Assembly (NCBI RefSeq): GCF_036173105.1
Contig: NZ_CP108053.1
Span: forward strand, 1,178,001-1,242,000
Direction: 5' to 3'
DNA: 64,000 nt
Source: Streptomyces sp. NBC_00287
GTDB taxonomy: Bacteria > Actinomycetota > Actinomycetes > Streptomycetales > Streptomycetaceae
The position numbers and the translations under genes are program-made. Of the stretch, positions 54,430 through 63,330 are shown in pieces. Under the pieces are notes generated by a model that saw only the letters and a list, made by a program, of their open reading frames with translations, was not told where the DNA came from and searched no databases. Within the stretch, counting starts at the first letter, position 1. Each line of letters begins with the position of its first letter.

Positions 54430-55443
54430 ATGCGACGACGCCTCGTCCCCGCCGCTCTGCTCCTCCCCTTCGCCCTCCTGCTCACCGCGTGCGGCGGGAA
54501 CTCGGCCGCCTCGACCTCGACGGACACGGACGGGCAGGGCTCTCTCACGCTCAACGTCGGTGACCAGAAGGGCGGTTCGGAGGCCATCCTGCGGGCCGCC
54601 GGAGAACTGAAGAACCTCGACTACAAGATCAAGTGGTCCACCTTCACCTCCGGTCCACCACTCCTGGAAGCCGTCAACGCCGGGGCCGTCGACATCGGCG
54701 GGGTCGGCAACACCCCGCCGGTCTTCGCGGCCGGCGCCGGCTCGAAGATCAAGGTGGTGGCCGCCTTCCACGGGACGTCCAAGGGTGACGCCATCCTCGT
54801 ACCGAACGATTCGAAGCTGACGAAGACCGAGCAGCTCAAGGGGCGGTCCATAGCGGTGGCGCAGGGGTCCTCCGCCAACTATCAGCTTGTCGCCTCGCTC
54901 AAGGCGGCCGGGCTCAAGCTCGATGACGTCGACGTCAAGTATCTGCAACCGGCCGACGCGCTCGCCGCGTTCACCTCCGGCAAGGTCGACGCCTGGGCCG
55001 TGTGGGACCCGTACACCTCTCAGGTGCTCCACGCCAAGCAGGGGCGGATTCTGACGACCGGCGACGGGGTCACCAACGGTCTGACCTTCCAGGTGGCTGC
55101 GCCTGCCGCGTTGGACGACACGAAGAAGGCCGCCGCCATCGAGGACTATCTCGAGCGGCTTCGGCGCGCCACGGCCTGGGTCCATGACCACCAGGAGGAG
55201 TGGGCCGAGGTCTGGGCGAAGGACACCGGGCTGCCCTACGAGGTCGCGCTGGCCTCGGTGCGGCGGACCAACGCGTCGCGGATCTCCGTCGCGGTCGACG
55301 AGCCGCTCATCGCCTCCGAGCAGGAGATCGCCGACGCCTTCACCGAGCTGAAGCTCATCCCGAAGAAGGTCGACTTCGCCGACTTCGTGGACCGGCGGTT
55401 CAACGGCGACCTCCCGCCGTCGACCACGCCGGCCAGGCAGTGA
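54430..55443 (+). CDS. ssuA: Sulfonate-type substrate-binding lipoprotein
   Basis: 337 residues. A lipobox LLLTACGG marks lipid attachment at Cys21. The ligand-binding domain has the SsuA-type text FTSGPPLLEAVNAGAVDIGG and GVGNTPPVFAAGAG, LKGRSIAVAQGSSANYQLV and DAWAVWDPYTSQV. It captures an aliphatic sulfonate or related compound outside the cell. The ATG follows GAACGGAACC; it is the third gene of the operon. Confidence 0.9.
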   Translation: MRRRLVPAALLLPFALLLTACGGNSAASTSTDTDGQGSLTLNVGDQKGGSEAILRAAGELKNLDYKIKWSTFTSGPPLLEAVNAGAVDIGGVGNTPPVFAAGAGSKIKVVAAFHGTSKGDAILVPNDSKLTKTEQLKGRSIAVAQGSSANYQLVASLKAAGLKLDDVDVKYLQPADALAAFTSGKVDAWAVWDPYTSQVLHAKQGRILTTGDGVTNGLTFQVAAPAALDDTKKAAAIEDYLERLRRATAWVHDHQEEWAEVWAKDTGLPYEVALASVRRTNASRISVAVDEPLIASEQEIADAFTELKLIPKKVDFADFVDRRFNGDLPPSTTPARQ

Positions 55444-55485
55444 CCTGCCGGGAAGATCTCCGGCCCCGGTGCGGTTAGTGGAAAC

Positions 55486-56556
55486 GTGAACAACACCGAG
55501 GTAGTCGTCATAGGCGCCGGACAGGCAGGACTGGCCGGCGCCTATCACCTGCGGCGCTCCGGGTTCGAGCCGGACCGCGACTTCGTCGTGCTGGACCACT
55601 CCCCCGGTCCGGGCGGCGCCTGGCAGTTCCGGTGGCCTTCGCTGACGTACGGCAAGGTGCACGGGATGCACGCCCTGCCGGGCATGGAGCTGACCGGGGC
55701 CGATCCGGCGCGGCCGTCCGCCGAGGTGATCGCCGGATACTTCGCCGACTACGAGCGCACCTTCGATCTGAAGGTGCGTCGGCCGGTGGAGGTGAAGGCG
55801 GTGCGCGAGGGGGACGGCGGGCGACTGCTCGTCGAGACCTCGGCCGGGGTCTGGTCGACCCGGGCGCTGATCAACGCCACCGGCACCTGGGACCGGCCGT
55901 TCTGGCCCCGCTACCCCGGTCAGGAGACCTTCCGGGGGCGGCAGTTGCACACCGCGCAGTACCCGGGGCCCGAGGAGTTCGCGGGGCTGCGGGTGGTCGT
56001 CGTGGGCGGGGGTGCGTCCGGGACCCAGCACCTGTTGGAGATCGCCCCTTACGCCGCTTCCACCACCTGGGTCACCCGGCGGCCCCCGGTCTTCCGCGAG
56101 GGGCCCTTCGGCGAGGACGCGGGGCGGGCGGCGGTGGCGCTGGTGGAGGAGCGGGTGCGGCAGGGGCTGCCGCCGAAGAGCGTGGTGTCGGTGACCGGGC
56201 TGCCCCTCAACGACGCGATCCGTCAGGGCCTCGCGGACGGGGTGCTCGACCGGCAGCCCATGTTCGACCGGATCACTCCGGACGGCGTGGAGTGGGCCGA
56301 CGGCCGGCGCGTGGAGGCCGACGTCATTCTGTGGGCGACCGGTTTCCGGGCCGCCATCGACCATCTGGCGCCGCTGAAGCTGCGGGAGCCGGGCGGCGGT
56401 ATTCGTATCGAGGGGACCAGGGCGGTCGCCGATGCGCGGATCCACCTCGTGGGCTACGGTCCGTCGGCGAGCACCATCGGCGCCAACCGGGCGGGCCGCG
56501 CGGCCGTACGGGACATCAGGCGGCTGCTGGCAAAGGAGCAGCCGGTGGCCGCGTGA
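55486..56556 (+). CDS. Flavin-dependent monooxygenase-like oxidoreductase
   Basis: 356 residues. The FAD motif VVVIGAGQAGLAGAYHL is at the N-terminus, a second Rossmann motif VVVVGGGASGTQHLLEIA lies near residue 170, and ATGFRA near 280 is typical of flavin monooxygenases. It may release sulfite from an imported organosulfur compound, as a partner of the importer before it. That link rests on position only; the 42-base gap with the Ssu genes allows co-transcription. The start is GTG. Confidence 0.85.
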   Translation: MNNTEVVVIGAGQAGLAGAYHLRRSGFEPDRDFVVLDHSPGPGGAWQFRWPSLTYGKVHGMHALPGMELTGADPARPSAEVIAGYFADYERTFDLKVRRPVEVKAVREGDGGRLLVETSAGVWSTRALINATGTWDRPFWPRYPGQETFRGRQLHTAQYPGPEEFAGLRVVVVGGGASGTQHLLEIAPYAASTTWVTRRPPVFREGPFGEDAGRAAVALVEERVRQGLPPKSVVSVTGLPLNDAIRQGLADGVLDRQPMFDRITPDGVEWADGRRVEADVILWATGFRAAIDHLAPLKLREPGGGIRIEGTRAVADARIHLVGYGPSASTIGANRAGRAAVRDIRRLLAKEQPVAA

Positions 56557-56568
56557 TGTCCCGCCCGG

Positions 56569-57420
56569 TCACTTGGCCTTCGGCGAGCTGCTCTGCTGGT
56601 TGCGGTTGAACTCGGCGACATTGCGCTGGTGCTCGGCGTAGTCGGCGGTGAAGCGGGTGTCGCCCGGCTTGACCGTGACGAAGTACAGCCAGTCGCCCGG
56701 CGTAGGGCTGATCGCGGCGCGCACTGCGTCCTCGCCCGGGCTGTCGATCGGGGTCGGGGGCAGCCCCATGCGCTGGTACGAGTTGTAGGGACTCTCGATC
56801 CGGGTGTCGGCCACCGTGGTCTTCAGCGTTGAGCGGTTGAGCGCGTAGTTGATGGTGGAGTCCATCTGAAGCGGCATGCCGCGCTCGAGCCGGTTGAAGA
56901 CGACCCGGGCCACCTTGCCCATGTCGGCCTTGGTCGCCGCCTCGGCCTGGATGATGCTCGCGATGGTGACCGCCTGATAGACGTTCATCGCGTTGCGCTG
57001 GGCACCCGCGGCGATCGGGGCGCCGTTGAACTTCTTGTTGGCGGTGTCGACCATGGACGACAGCAGTTGCTCGGGCGTCGCCTTCTTGCCGTTGGTCTCC
57101 AGGGGGTACGTCGCCGGGAAGAGATAGCCCTCCGGGTTGCCCTCGGCGTCGTTCGGCAGCTTCAGAGCCGCCTTGGCCAGGGACTTCTTGGTGGTGCCCG
57201 CGGGCAGGGCGAGCGCTTTGTCGACGGCCTCGTAGACCTGGCCGGACCGCCAGCCCTCCGGGATCACCAGGGTGGTGGGCTTCTCCTCGCCCTCACTGCC
57301 CGCGCTCAGCAGCGGCACCGCCACGGCGGTGCCGGCCACGACGGCCCCGGTCGCGATGAGGGCGATTCGGCCCCGGCGCGTCAGTCGAATCGTGCTCCGT
57401 GACGGAGTGTTCATGTGCAT
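56569..57420 (-). CDS. MltG/YceG-like endolytic transglycosylase
   Basis: 283 residues. One membrane segment near 18-40 anchors it (IALIATGAVVAGTAVAVPLL). The extracytoplasmic part has a LysM-like segment (LVIPEGWRSGQVYEAVDKAL) and the catalytic region VTIASIIQAEAATKADMGKV with the active Glu, then the substrate loop PLQMDSTINYAL and SPYNSYQRMGLPPTPI. It would cleave nascent peptidoglycan strands. It is shorter than E. coli MltG. It is convergent with the monooxygenase, 12 bases away. Confidence 0.88.
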   Translation of the reverse strand: MHMNTPSRSTIRLTRRGRIALIATGAVVAGTAVAVPLLSAGSEGEEKPTTLVIPEGWRSGQVYEAVDKALALPAGTTKKSLAKAALKLPNDAEGNPEGYLFPATYPLETNGKKATPEQLLSSMVDTANKKFNGAPIAAGAQRNAMNVYQAVTIASIIQAEAATKADMGKVARVVFNRLERGMPLQMDSTINYALNRSTLKTTVADTRIESPYNSYQRMGLPPTPIDSPGEDAVRAAISPTPGDWLYFVTVKPGDTRFTADYAEHQRNVAEFNRNQQSSSPKAK

Positions 57421-57463
57421 GCGGGCACGGTAACCCGCTAAAGCTCACAAACCCGGCATATCT

Positions 57464-59266
57464 TCATCTTGTCGGCTCCAGTTGGGCGTCCCGGCGGACC
57501 AGCGCCGCATATCGCCCGTCCCGCTCCAACAGCTCCTCGTGCGTACCGCGTTCGACGGTCCGTCCGGAGTCGAGGACCACGATCTGGTCGGCACCCCGAA
57601 TGGTGGACAGCCGGTGCGCGATGGTGAGCGTGGTGCGGTCGGCCGAGAGCGCGTCGATGGCCTCCTGCACCGCCCGCTCGGTACGGGTGTCCAGGGCGCT
57701 GGTCGCCTCGTCGAGGATCAGCACCGGCGGATCGCGCAGGATGGTCCGGGCGATGGCCAGGCGCTGCTTCTCGCCGCCGGAGAAGCGGTAGCCGCGCTCT
57801 CCGACGACCGTGTCATAGCCGTCGGGCAGCGAGGCGATGTGGTCGTGGATCTGCGCCGCCTTCGCCGCCTCGTGCAGTTCCTCGTCGGTGGCGTCCGGCT
57901 TGGCGAAGCGCAGGTTGTCGGCGACCGAGGCATGGAAGAGGTACGTCTCCTGCGAGACGACGCCGATCGCACGGGCCAGGGTGTCGAAGTCCAGGTCGCG
58001 TACGTCGACCCCGTCGAGGGTGACCCGGCCGCCGGTCACGTCGTACAGCCGCGGCACCAGATGGCCGAGCGTGGACTTGCCGGCGCCGGTCGGGCCGACC
58101 ACCGCGAGCGAGCCGCCGGCCGGGACGGTGACGTCGACGCCGTCGAGGATGGGGGCGCCTGCGCCGTCGTAGCGGAACTCGACGTTCTCGAAGCGGACCT
58201 CGCCCTTGATCTTGTCGAGGTGGATGGGGCCTTTCGGTTCGGTGATGTCGATCGGCAGGTCGAGGTACTCGAAGATGCGCTGGAAGAGTGCGAGCGAGGC
58301 CTGGATCTGGACGCCGGTGCCGAGCAGGCTGACGGCCGGGCGGAACAGGCCCTGCTGGAGCGAGACGAAGGCGACGATGGTGCCGAGCGAGACCTCGGGG
58401 CCGCCGACCTGGAGGGCAAGGCCCGCGGTCCAGTAGATGACGGCGGGCATCGCGGCCATGACGATCGTGATCACGGCCATGCGCCAGCGGCCGGCCATGT
58501 TCGAACGCACTTCGAGGTCGACGAGTTCCTCGGACTCCGTGGCGAATGCGCTGGTGAGCGAGTCGGAGCGGCCCATCGTGCGACCCAGCAGGATGCCGCT
58601 GACGGAGAGCGACTCGGTGACCGTGGCGGCCATCGCGGCCATCTGCTTCTGGCGCTGGGTGGTGATCTTCTTGCGTTCGTTGCCGACCCGACGGCTGATC
58701 CACACGAACACCGGGAGCAGCAGCAGCGAGACCGCGGTCAGCCGCCAGTCGAGGACGAGCATCGCGATGATCGTGGCGACCACGCTGGTGAAGTTGGCGA
58801 CCAGTGAGGTGGCGGTGGAGGTGACGGTGGCCTGCATACCGCCGATGTCGTTCGCGATGCGGGACTGCACCTCGCCGGTGCGGGTCCGGGTGAAGAAGGC
58901 GAGCGACATGCGCTGGAGACGGCCGTAGACGGCGGTGCGCAGGTCGTGCATGACGCGCTGACCGACGGTCGTGGAGATCAGGGTCTGCAGAACGCCGAAG
59001 ACGCTGGTGAGCACTGCACTGAGGATCATGCCGAGCGCGAGCAGGCTGAGCAGCCCGGTGCGGCGCTCGGGAATGGCGACGTCGAGGATCGCCTTCAGCA
59101 GGAACGGGGTCGCGACGGACACCAGCGACGCGGCGCCGACCAGCAGGCCGACGACGGCGAGGCGGCCGCGGTAGGGACGGAACAGACGCAGGATGCGGCG
59201 CACCTGCCGGGGCTGCTCTTCGGTATCGGCCGGCGGTGTCCAGGCGGGTTCGTGATCGGGATGCAT
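57464..59266 (-). CDS. ABC exporter (fused membrane and ATPase)
   Basis: 600 residues. The membrane domain spans about 30-320 with six segments, followed by the ATPase: Walker A GPTGAGKSTLGHL, signature FSGGEKQRLAIART, Walker B VLILDEATSALD. It would act as a homodimer or with a partner to export lipids, drugs or peptides. It is divergent from a marR gene across an operator, so expression probably responds to a MarR ligand; this suits a drug efflux role. Confidence 0.92.
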   Translation of the reverse strand: MHPDHEPAWTPPADTEEQPRQVRRILRLFRPYRGRLAVVGLLVGAASLVSVATPFLLKAILDVAIPERRTGLLSLLALGMILSAVLTSVFGVLQTLISTTVGQRVMHDLRTAVYGRLQRMSLAFFTRTRTGEVQSRIANDIGGMQATVTSTATSLVANFTSVVATIIAMLVLDWRLTAVSLLLLPVFVWISRRVGNERKKITTQRQKQMAAMAATVTESLSVSGILLGRTMGRSDSLTSAFATESEELVDLEVRSNMAGRWRMAVITIVMAAMPAVIYWTAGLALQVGGPEVSLGTIVAFVSLQQGLFRPAVSLLGTGVQIQASLALFQRIFEYLDLPIDITEPKGPIHLDKIKGEVRFENVEFRYDGAGAPILDGVDVTVPAGGSLAVVGPTGAGKSTLGHLVPRLYDVTGGRVTLDGVDVRDLDFDTLARAIGVVSQETYLFHASVADNLRFAKPDATDEELHEAAKAAQIHDHIASLPDGYDTVVGERGYRFSGGEKQRLAIARTILRDPPVLILDEATSALDTRTERAVQEAIDALSADRTTLTIAHRLSTIRGADQIVVLDSGRTVERGTHEELLERDGRYAALVRRDAQLEPTR

Positions 59267-59310
59267 GGGCTCCTACGGGAGGGGTGAGGACGGGACTGAC
59301 GGAGCTTAGC

Positions 59311-59335
59311 TCATTGTTACCTATACTCACAATGA
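59311..59335. promoter_or_regulatory. Operator between the exporter and marR
   Basis: TCATTGT and ACAATGA form a perfect 7-base inverted repeat with an 11-base spacer, midway between the divergent starts. Size and AT-rich half-sites fit a MarR dimer site. One site could control both genes. The repeat is seen; the binding is inferred. Confidence 0.7.
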
Positions 59336-59359
59336 ACTTGCTCCTGATATTGTTCCCGT

Positions 59360-59824
59360 ATGACCTCCCCCGATCCCGTGACCGCCTCCGATACCGACGA
59401 CGGCCCGCTCGCCGAGCAGCTGCTGCGGTTCACCCGGCGTGTGCACCGGATCCAGAAACGGCACATCGAGCAGTCCGGGCTGGGTGTCACTCCGGCCCAG
59501 TCCCGGCTGCTGCGCACCCTCGCGCACTATCCCTCGCCGCCCCGGATGGCCGACCTCGCCGAGCGCCTGGAGGTGGTCCCGCGGGCCGTCACCTCGCTGG
59601 TCGACGGGCTGGAGGCTAGCGGCAAGGTGCGCCGGGCGCCGGATCCGACGAACCGGCGGGTGATCCGGATCGAACTCACGGACGACGGCTTGAAGGCGCT
59701 GCGGGCGCTGCATGGGGCGCGCCGGTCGGCGGCGCAGGAGATCCTGGCGCCGCTGACTGATGAGCAGCGCGCGGTGCTTGGGGGGCTGTTGGACACGCTG
59801 GTGGACGGTGAGGGGCGCTGCTGA
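59360..59824 (+). CDS. MarR-family regulator
   Basis: 154 residues with the MarR winged helix: recognition helix MADLAERLEVVPRAVTSLVD and wing DPTNRRVIRIELTDDG. It is likely to repress the divergent ABC exporter and itself, and to release DNA on binding a small phenolic or drug-like ligand. Confidence 0.92.
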   Translation: MTSPDPVTASDTDDGPLAEQLLRFTRRVHRIQKRHIEQSGLGVTPAQSRLLRTLAHYPSPPRMADLAERLEVVPRAVTSLVDGLEASGKVRRAPDPTNRRVIRIELTDDGLKALRALHGARRSAAQEILAPLTDEQRAVLGGLLDTLVDGEGRC

Positions 59825-59884
59825 GCGTCAACCCTGCGGTGCGGGTGGGGTGCGGGGCAGCCTGCTGAGCGTCATGGCAACTGC

Positions 59885-59912
59885 CGTACGGCCGGTGGCG
59901 GCCGGCCGTACG
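59885..59912. terminator. Terminator-like hairpin between marR and the symporter
   Basis: A perfect 11-base-pair stem (CGTACGGCCGG / CCGGCCGTACG) with a 6-base loop lies between convergent genes, five bases from the symporter stop. There is no long T-run, as is common for actinobacterial terminators. It could end transcripts from both sides. Confidence 0.7.
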
Positions 59913-59916
59913 ATCG

Positions 59917-61305
59917 TCAACTGGCCTCTGAGACCGACTCCTTGGCCGGCTGCTCGGCCGGCTCCTTGACCGGCTTCTCGGCCGGTTCCGTGACCGGCTT
60001 CTCGGCCGGTGCCGCCACTTCCCCGTCCAGGGTCCTCTTCGCCTGGGCCAGGTCCAGCGCCCCCTCCCAGCGGGACACCGCGAACACGGCGACGCAGTTG
60101 CCGAGCAGGTTCGTGACGACGCGCATCGAGTCCATGATCCGGTCCACGCCCAGCAGCAGGGCGACGGCGCCCGCCGGGATCGCGCCGAGCGAGGAGGCGG
60201 TCGCGGACAGGGCGAGGAAGGCCGAACCGGGGATGCCCGCCATGCCCTTGCTGGTCAGCATGAGCACCAGGATCACGGTGATCTGCTGGCCGAGACTTAG
60301 GTCGACGCCCACGGCCTGCGCGATGAACAGCGTGCCGATGGAGAGGTAGAGCGAGGCGCCGTCGAGGTTGAAGGAGTAACCGGTCGGCAGCACCAGGCCG
60401 ACGGCGTCGTCGCGGGCACCGGCCTTGCGCAGCTTCTGCATCACGCGCGGCATGACGGACTCGGTCGAGGCGGTGCCGAGCGCGAGGAGCATCTCCTCGC
60501 GGATGTAGCGCAGGAACTTCCAGAGGCTGAGCCCGGTGAGCACCTTCAGGGCGACGGCGAGGAGCGCGATGAAGAGAGCCGCGGCGGCGTAGCACAGGAC
60601 GATCAGCTTGGCGTAGGTCTCGATCACACCGAGGCCGTACTGGCCGATCAGGACGGCCATCGCGCCGAACACGGCGATCGGGGCGAGACGCATGACGAAG
60701 CCGACGATCGCGAAGATGATCTCCTGGGCCTGCTCGATGGCGGGCAGCACCTGCGGCACCTTGGTGTGGCCGAGGTGCAGCAGCGCGGCGCCCACCAGAC
60801 AGGCCAGGATGAGGACTTGGAGCAGGGAGTTCTCGGCGAAGGCGCCGATGAAACTGGTGGGCAGCGCCTCCAGGGCGAACTCGGTCGTCGACGGCAGTGA
60901 ACCGCCGCCCGTCTTCGCGTCCACCGCCGAGGAGTCGAGGGTGGCCGGGTCGACGTTCATTCCCGAGCCCGGCTGGACAACGTTGGCGGCGAGCAACCCG
61001 ATCAGCAGTGCGAGGGTGCTCGCGACCTCGAACCAGATCAGCGCCTTGAGCCCGATCCGGCCAAAGGCCTTGAGGTCACCGGCTTTTGCGATGCCGACGA
61101 CGACCACACAGAACACCAGCGGCGAGATGATCGTCTTGATCAGCCGGGTGAACCCGTCGCCGAGCGGCTGGAGTTCGGCGGCGAAGCCGGGCCACAGCTT
61201 TCCTACGGCGATTCCGAGCACGAGCGCGCAGGCGACCTGCGCGAAGAGAGAGGTACGCAGTATGCGTGCGACGCGTCGCGGCAGGGACGGGACGGACGGC
61301 GGCAC
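59917..61305 (-). CDS. dctA: Dicarboxylate/amino acid:cation symporter
   Basis: 462 residues of the DAACS family. The signature segments are SKGMAGIPGSAFLALSATA and GYSFNLDGASLYLS, with about eight membrane helices and reentrant loops. It imports C4-dicarboxylates or glutamate/aspartate with H+ or Na+. The GTG at 61305 has AAGGAG five bases upstream; the open frame runs on to 61389. The C-terminal tail has imperfect repeats of PAEKPV. Confidence 0.88.
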   Translation of the reverse strand: MPPSVPSLPRRVARILRTSLFAQVACALVLGIAVGKLWPGFAAELQPLGDGFTRLIKTIISPLVFCVVVVGIAKAGDLKAFGRIGLKALIWFEVASTLALLIGLLAANVVQPGSGMNVDPATLDSSAVDAKTGGGSLPSTTEFALEALPTSFIGAFAENSLLQVLILACLVGAALLHLGHTKVPQVLPAIEQAQEIIFAIVGFVMRLAPIAVFGAMAVLIGQYGLGVIETYAKLIVLCYAAAALFIALLAVALKVLTGLSLWKFLRYIREEMLLALGTASTESVMPRVMQKLRKAGARDDAVGLVLPTGYSFNLDGASLYLSIGTLFIAQAVGVDLSLGQQITVILVLMLTSKGMAGIPGSAFLALSATASSLGAIPAGAVALLLGVDRIMDSMRVVTNLLGNCVAVFAVSRWEGALDLAQAKRTLDGEVAAPAEKPVTEPAEKPVKEPAEQPAKESVSEAS

Positions 61306-61487
61306 GGGCACTCCTTGGGGACGAGCGGCGGCGCACAGAAGCCGGGGCGGTACTTCTGCGATACGGAAAGCGGCTTCCGTGGAGATCACTTTGGCCGTGC
61401 TGTTGATCGCGCAGAAAACCGCCGCGTTGCCGCCGTGTAAATCACGCCTCCCGTGACGCGTCGCACACCACTGGGCTCAGCCCGGCC

Positions 61488-63095
61488 TCAGCAGACCTCG
61501 CGGTCCTCCGTGAGCACGCCCTGCTCGGTGGCCAGCGAGCGGTCGTAGCAACCGCCGGAGATGTGCGAGCCGTACAGCCGGTAGCGCTCGCTCGACGTGC
61601 CGACCGCATGGCGCTGATCGCGCGGGACGTTCACGGTCCAGGTCGCGTCACCGGTGTAGGTGTCGTCGAGCCTTGACCAGGCGGTGCGCCGCCCGTCGCT
61701 CGTGGTGGCGGCCGAGGCCCGGTCGCCGAGGGTCAGCACGGTGCGCAGCCGGTCGTCCGCGCCGAGCGTGGTGGTGCCGTCCATCGTGTACGTCCGTTGC
61801 GTGCGCGTCGTCTTCGCCGGTCCGCGTCCGTCTACCGTGACCGACTCGTCGTCGCGCCAGGTCGCGTCGAGTGCGTCCATGGTCTCGCCGTCGGTCCAGC
61901 GATGGGCGGAGGTGTGCGCCAGCGACCGGCGGACGGTGGTGGTCACCCGACCGTGCGAGGTGTCGACGTATCCGGCGACGGTCAGCCGGTGCCCGCTCTC
62001 GGTGTCCACCTGGTGCTCCGAACCGGGCGTGTGGGTCGAGGAGTTGGTGAGCCCCTTGTCGTGGTGCGCGGTGAGCGCTCCGCTGACGTGTGCGCGGCCC
62101 TCGTCCTGCCAGACGAGGACGTTGACGGGGGCGCTCCAGCCGGGCCGGCCTTCGGGCAGTCCGGCGACGGAGATCTGGATGTCGTGCGGCCGACCGTCGT
62201 TGAGGATCCCGGCGAACGGCGTCAGGTCGTATTCGATCGGCTTGACATCGAAGGCGCGCGGCCCCGGAACGACGTACCAGAGGAAGGGGTTTGACCAGCC
62301 GCCGGTCCACACATGCGGGAACGGCGCGGCGACACCGGCCAGTTGGCCGTCCACCCTGATCTGCACCTCGCGGTAGGGGCCATCGGCGGCCTGGCAGGAG
62401 TACGGCGCCGAGTCGGGCACCGTCAGATACCAGTACTCCTCGCAGCCGCCGCCGGATCCGGTGGCGTACACCTCGGCGACGATGCGTTCGCTGTTGCGCG
62501 GGGTGGTGAGGGTGGTGCCGTCGGTCAGGGGGAGGACGCGGTCGGGGGTTTGGGCGGTCTTGCCGGTGTAGAAGGTCAGGGTGACCTTCACGTCGATGAT
62601 CCCGGTGTAGGTGTCGTCGACGACATTGCCGATGAGCATCTCGACGTCCTGGCGCTCGCGGAGGGTGTCGCTGTAGCGCGTGACGTCCTTCTCGACGGAC
62701 CATGCGATGCCGTCCGGTGAGGGCTGCGGGGTCGACGTACGGAAGATCTCGACCCCACCCACGCTGACATGGCCGAGGCGGTCGTACTGGCGGCCCTTGA
62801 CCTTGCCTTCGAGGCGCAGCACGACCTTGTTCCAGCGGTCGCCACAGCCCTCGGGCGGGGTGTACGTCCCCCGGTACGGCGTGAAGTCGCGGAACTGCGC
62901 CTCGGCCAGGGTCACTTGGCAGGATCTGGTGTCCGGGGCGGTGACGGGCGGGGCGGCGGTGACCGGGTCGTGCCAGTCGGAGCCGAACTCGGCGGGGACG
63001 TCGACGTGTTGGGCGGACGCGGGGTTCGCCCCGAGGAGCGTGCTCGCCAGGAGGGTCGCTCCGGCGAGCATGGACATGACGATCCGTCTCTTCAT
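61488..63095 (-). CDS. Secreted PNGase A-like amidase
   Basis: 535 residues with a Sec signal peptide (about 1-28, cleavage after NPASA). The mature part matches the peptide-N4-(N-acetyl-beta-glucosaminyl)asparagine amidase A family: CQVTLAEAQFRDFTPYRGTY, DRLGHVSVGGVEIFRTSTP and the double-jelly-roll pattern with YWYLTVPD further on. It would release N-glycans from glycoproteins of plants, fungi or other hosts in the environment. The gene is alone, 235 bases from the divergent exporter. Confidence 0.85.
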   Translation of the reverse strand: MKRRIVMSMLAGATLLASTLLGANPASAQHVDVPAEFGSDWHDPVTAAPPVTAPDTRSCQVTLAEAQFRDFTPYRGTYTPPEGCGDRWNKVVLRLEGKVKGRQYDRLGHVSVGGVEIFRTSTPQPSPDGIAWSVEKDVTRYSDTLRERQDVEMLIGNVVDDTYTGIIDVKVTLTFYTGKTAQTPDRVLPLTDGTTLTTPRNSERIVAEVYATGSGGGCEEYWYLTVPDSAPYSCQAADGPYREVQIRVDGQLAGVAAPFPHVWTGGWSNPFLWYVVPGPRAFDVKPIEYDLTPFAGILNDGRPHDIQISVAGLPEGRPGWSAPVNVLVWQDEGRAHVSGALTAHHDKGLTNSSTHTPGSEHQVDTESGHRLTVAGYVDTSHGRVTTTVRRSLAHTSAHRWTDGETMDALDATWRDDESVTVDGRGPAKTTRTQRTYTMDGTTTLGADDRLRTVLTLGDRASAATTSDGRRTAWSRLDDTYTGDATWTVNVPRDQRHAVGTSSERYRLYGSHISGGCYDRSLATEQGVLTEDREVC

Positions 63096-63330
63096 GGCCG
63101 TGTTCTACGGGGGTGTTGGGGGACCGCGCAATGGGGCCTCGTACGACGTCATGTCCGGGGCGTGCGGAGTCCCTGGGTCCGGTGGGGCCGATGGTGACAG
63201 CCGGATCGTCTCGCCCATGTGGAAAACCGCTTGCTTCCGACCACGCTGCGACGCGAACCTGTCACGGTTTGCTGCCGCCGAAAGCGGTGGCTGCCTCCCT
63301 CCTACCCCCGACCCGAGCCACTGGGACGTC

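Noticed and set aside
54121..56445. Very long antisense frame (774 codons) opposite the importer and monooxygenase genes
   Set aside because: Mirror of three well-supported genes; Gly/Arg/Val-rich text with no domains, as often seen opposite high-GC genes.
57482..58807. Plus-strand frame of 441 codons opposite the ABC exporter
   Set aside because: Shadow of the exporter, Asp/Gly/Val-rich, without motifs.
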